Below are positions 61,051 to 64,000 of a stretch of 64,000 bases of DNA, piece after piece. Under the pieces are notes generated by a model. That model was not told the origin of the DNA. It saw only the letters and a list, made by a program, of their open reading frames with translations, and searched no databases. Origin of the DNA: CBDAMZ01 sp965197375 (GTDB lineage Bacteria; Acidobacteriota; Vicinamibacteria; Vicinamibacterales; UBA8438). The stretch lies in contig CBDAMZ010000010.1 in assembly GCA_965197375.1 (NCBI GenBank), positions 124,001 to 188,000 of the forward strand, written 5' to 3'. Position numbers and translations under genes: made by a program. Position 1 is the stretch's first letter. Each line of letters starts with the position of its first letter.

Positions 61051-64000
61051 CTAGGGTTCTCCACGTCGCGTCGCGAGCGAGCGGTAGTACTGCTCGACCA
61101 GCCGGCGGTACGTCTCCGGCACTCGATCGCTGGGACCGATATTAAGCCGACCGTCAGTCTCTTGCTGAGTCAGCTCGCGAGATCGGGCTGCCTCGAACTG
61201 CTCCAGTGCCAGTTGAACGTCGTCGCGGAGGCTCTCCCAAGCAGCGTAGTCCTGTTTGAATGCTTCGGTGCCGGGTGCGGCGCCGCTGAACCAATGCCGA
61301 GCCAAGTTCTCCAGGCCCTGCTCGACCATCGGGTGCTCGCGGCGCAACCGCTCGAGTAACTCTGGTAACTTTTGAAACTGACGCATGAGCTCCGCCTGCA
61401 ACTCAGACAACTCACCGTGGCCGGCCATCCCCCCCTTGGTCTGATGCGGCGTGGGTCGGCCGTCAAGGCTTAGTTGCAAATCCGCTCCCGGCTCGACCAC
61501 TGCTCCCCCTCCCCTCGAATCCTGTGCGGTGGGCGAATCGACATCCTCCGTCGACTGGTTGCTACTTGCCTCCGCCATCTGCCGTAGCTGCTGTGTGATC
61601 TGATTGAGACTGCGACGCAGTTCCTGCGCTTCCTGGAGCTCTTGAGACAATCGCTGGTTAACAGCGTTCCGCGGACTGGCCGATCGCAGATGTTCCGTCA
61701 CCTGTTCAAGTATGCTCGCAACCTCATCATCGGCATCGGCGATGCGCGCGACCTCTTGCTGGGAATCTTCAGTTGCATCCAGGCTAGCCGTCCGTCGTAG
61801 TCGATCCGCGAGTTCTCGCATCCGATCGGAGAGAGCTGAACGGTTGAGCTCCTCGCGCACCCCAGTGAGCGCTTGCTGTACTTTATTGGCAGTGCGGGGC
61901 AACAATTCTTCGATGTGACCCTCAAACGCCTCCACGCGATCGGCAAGACCGTCTTCCTGACCGGCCAGTCGATACCGCGCGTCCCGACCTGCCGCACCCG
62001 CATCGCTCTGCCTGGTCTCTGACGCGACGTGGCGCTGCGCGGTGGCGAGCTGCTGCGCCTCTAGCTGCAGTTGCCCAAGCGCCTCATGCTGGCCGCTTGA
62101 AGACTCGCCTCCCACCTGCTGCTCGAGATCACGCAGCCGCTCGAGCGCCTCCTGACCGCGCCGGGCCGATTGTGACAAGTCGCGGCGGCGAAGCTCACTC
62201 GTGGCGCGGCGCATCCGGTCGGCGATCTCGTCCGTTCGCCCCCAAACTGGCTGGCCCACCTCCCCTTGCTGCTGCATCCGCTGCAGCTCGCGTTGGAGAT
62301 CCTCCATGTTCCGGCGCAGCACATTTTGCTCGCGGGTAAGCCGCTCTAGGGCCCGCTCAAACTCCTGCGCCTCCAAGTTCTCCGCTTGCTTAGCAAGCTC
62401 CTGCTGTGCTCGATTCAGCACCTCTTGGCGTTCGGCCAGTTCCCTAACCTTCCTCAGCGCATCGCTCTCTTTTTCGGCCTCGGCCTCGGCAGCTGATGAG
62501 CGATTCTCATAGTTCGTTTTCTGATCGCGTCGAAGCTCGCGGTCGAACAATTCCGATAAATCCTCTTGCGCACGATCCGCCTCGAGCTGTGCGCCCTGGG
62601 GCCCTTGTTGGAGCGCGACCTGTTTTCGTCGAACCTCGGCCTGCGCAGTAAGGAGCTGGTTGAGCGCCTCCATTTCAGGTGGGATCGCAATCTGGGTGTC
62701 ATGCGCCAGAAGCGCAGTCTCCGCCACGCCCATCGCCTCGACCGCTTTGGCCATTGCCTCGTCCTCGGGAGCGCGCCGCCCACGTGTCTGTGGCGTGCTC
62801 TCGCGACCGCGCGCGATGATTCGGTCGGCAACACGCTGAGCTGTCTGCCTCAGCTCAGCCTGAACGTCGGCGACCGCCGTCAGATCGCTCACCGCACGTT
62901 CGGCGGCCAGCTGGCGGTCCAGTTTCCAGGTGGCGACGATGATTTCCTTTTGCACCTTGGCGAGATTACCGAGCGCGCCAACATCCATTGCCGACAACGA
63001 CTGGCTTCGCGCTTCCTCGAACTCCTGGTCAAACGGACGCACTTCAAGAAAAAAAATGTCGCTGCGCGTTTCGCGCGCGTAGCGGCTCGCGTTAGTGTCA
63101 CGAGCTCTCGCGTAATAACTGATGAAATCACCAGGTGAGACACCGAGATCCTCCGCGTAGATCGTGTGCGCCCCGGAGATGATTGGCTCGCGGGACCCAC
63201 GTTGAAGGTCGATGGCGTGTTCGTTGCGACCGACGACACTGAACACAAGCTCAAACCGCTCGATGCCGTAGTCGTCGGCGGCGCGGGCCTCGACAACCAC
63301 CTCTTCGAGTAGCGTGATCTCCCGGTCGCCTCCTGGACGCCTGATTTCGATGTCGGGAGTGCGATCAAACACGGTTCGGATGAAGTACTCGCCATCGCCC
63401 GGGTTGGTCAGAGCGTCGTCGTCAACCAGCGTCACGCCATAGGAGTCGTCGTGGCGCACCTCAAACGACACGGCGAGGCGCCGGTCACCGACGCGGCGTA
63501 GCTCAAGTGACCCACCGCTCTCCAGTCGGATCGCACCCGCGCGGACCGGCTTGTCGGCATGCACCATTAGAGCAACCTCAGTGCCGGCCGGCGCATAGAT
63601 GTCGCCGCTGTCTGTCTCGACCCGTGGTTCGAGGCCCGTAAAGGCTGGATACCGGTAGGTCACATCGATGCGTTCAACGTGCGGCACAGAGAGCGCCGTC
63701 ACCGTAAAGTCGTCGGATACCACGGTGGCGGCTCGGACGCGATAGGTAAAGCTCTCATCCACCGATGGAATCTCGACGTGATAGACCCCGCGCTCTTGGC
63801 GCATTTCGACAACCTGCTTCGCGCCGCCGCCGTTCACCATAATCAGGACTGGCAACGTCCTGGCGGGAACCCCAAACGTCTCCGTCAGCTTGGCGCGAAC
63901 ATGGAGAGTCTCGCCGGTGATGACCCGCGTATCGCCAGGCTCGACCTCAAGTGTCGCGGCGTAAGGGAACGCATAGAGCCAAGCGCTTCGCACAATCCGA
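61051..64000 (-). CDS. DUF4175-like large periplasmic/coiled-coil protein (5' end outside the window)
   Basis: At least 980 residues; the frame continues to the window edge, so the N-terminal membrane helices expected for DUF4175 are missing. The visible start is Ig/carboxypeptidase-like (VEPGDTRVITGETLHVRAKL; YPAFTGLEPRVETDSGDIYAPAGTEV). From residue ~330 the protein is almost all coiled coil, rich in Gln, Glu, Arg (QELAKQAENLEAQEFERALE, NVLRRNMEDLQRELQRMQQQ). It ends LVEQYYRSLA. It is co-directional with the BatA-like gene; likely a cell-envelope complex component. Confidence 0.65.
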   Translation of the reverse strand, partial: RIVRSAWLYAFPYAATLEVEPGDTRVITGETLHVRAKLTETFGVPARTLPVLIMVNGGGAKQVVEMRQERGVYHVEIPSVDESFTYRVRAATVVSDDFTVTALSVPHVERIDVTYRYPAFTGLEPRVETDSGDIYAPAGTEVALMVHADKPVRAGAIRLESGGSLELRRVGDRRLAVSFEVRHDDSYGVTLVDDDALTNPGDGEYFIRTVFDRTPDIEIRRPGGDREITLLEEVVVEARAADDYGIERFELVFSVVGRNEHAIDLQRGSREPIISGAHTIYAEDLGVSPGDFISYYARARDTNASRYARETRSDIFFLEVRPFDQEFEEARSQSLSAMDVGALGNLAKVQKEIIVATWKLDRQLAAERAVSDLTAVADVQAELRQTAQRVADRIIARGRESTPQTRGRRAPEDEAMAKAVEAMGVAETALLAHDTQIAIPPEMEALNQLLTAQAEVRRKQVALQQGPQGAQLEADRAQEDLSELFDRELRRDQKTNYENRSSAAEAEAEKESDALRKVRELAERQEVLNRAQQELAKQAENLEAQEFERALERLTREQNVLRRNMEDLQRELQRMQQQGEVGQPVWGRTDEIADRMRRATSELRRRDLSQSARRGQEALERLRDLEQQVGGESSSGQHEALGQLQLEAQQLATAQRHVASETRQSDAGAAGRDARYRLAGQEDGLADRVEAFEGHIEELLPRTANKVQQALTGVREELNRSALSDRMRELADRLRRTASLDATEDSQQEVARIADADDEVASILEQVTEHLRSASPRNAVNQRLSQELQEAQELRRSLNQITQQLRQMAEASSNQSTEDVDSPTAQDSRGGGAVVEPGADLQLSLDGRPTPHQTKGGMAGHGELSELQAELMRQFQKLPELLERLRREHPMVEQGLENLARHWFSGAAPGTEAFKQDYAAWESLRDDVQLALEQFEAARSRELTQQETDGRLNIGPSDRVPETYRRLVEQYYRSLATRRGEP

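Noticed and set aside
1..64000. CRISPR arrays, prophage, toxin-antitoxin or BREX/CBASS-type defence loci
   Set aside because: No spaced direct repeats, phage structural genes or recognisable defence proteins were found on either strand.

Overview
The window looks like chromosomal DNA of a GC-rich Gram-negative bacterium, most likely an Acidobacteriota (perhaps Vicinamibacteria). This lineage call is inference. It rests on a VWFA-related protein of the type typical of Acidobacteria (6934-7863), on a BatA-like/DUF4175 membrane gene pair at the right edge, and on the overall gene set. No rRNA gene or CRISPR array is visible. One tRNA gene (Val, CAC) is present.

Layout. 1-9.5 kb: an SLC13-type anion symporter, tatA with a clear terminator, a peroxiredoxin whose catalytic codon is an in-frame TGA followed by a bacterial SECIS-like hairpin (a probable selenoprotein), tRNA-Val, small envelope proteins, uvrB, a VWA protein and a DHH phosphoesterase. 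9.5-16 kb: a patatin-like protein without its catalytic serine, greA, an rRNA/tRNA methyltransferase overlapping rarA, a tiny membrane protein and mutL. 16-31.4 kb: a long minus-strand housekeeping run, in transcription order hisS, aspS, phoH, ybeY, corC-like, era, mgtE, recO, glyQ, glyS, ppdK, mutL. Several of these junctions overlap by 4 bases or lie 3 bases apart. It covers tRNA charging, ribosome maturation, DNA repair and Mg2+ handling.

31.6-45 kb: moaA, then a large radical SAM protein resembling tetraether synthase / membrane-spanning lipid synthases, AlkB, a FAD amine oxidase-like protein, a DUF547 protein, a GT87-like mannosyltransferase, and a three-part fusion (esterase + two GT2 glycosyltransferases) placed directly behind a small SET-domain methyltransferase. 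An MBL-fold protein, DUF309 and DUF2461 follow. 45-53.2 kb is an accessory zone: two almost identical 1271-bp IS630-family copies in inverted orientation flank about 2.9 kb carrying a DUF3179 gene, a broken alcohol dehydrogenase remnant and a beta-carbonic anhydrase. One copy sits exactly in the stop codon of a TIGR01777 epimerase gene. A 1294-bp IS3-family element with perfect 27-bp inverted repeats lies just beyond.

53.4-64 kb: chromate transporter, SMP-30-like lactonase, yacG, citrate synthase gltA, a zinc-ribbon membrane protein, a caspase-like protein with histidine but no catalytic cysteine, a VWA/BatA-like membrane protein, and a DUF4175-like coiled-coil protein that runs off the right edge.

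The most notable items are the selenocysteine peroxiredoxin with its SECIS, the Tes/Mss-like radical SAM enzyme (candidate for membrane-spanning lipids), the esterase-GT-GT fusion, and the IS630 pair that rewired the ends of two genes.
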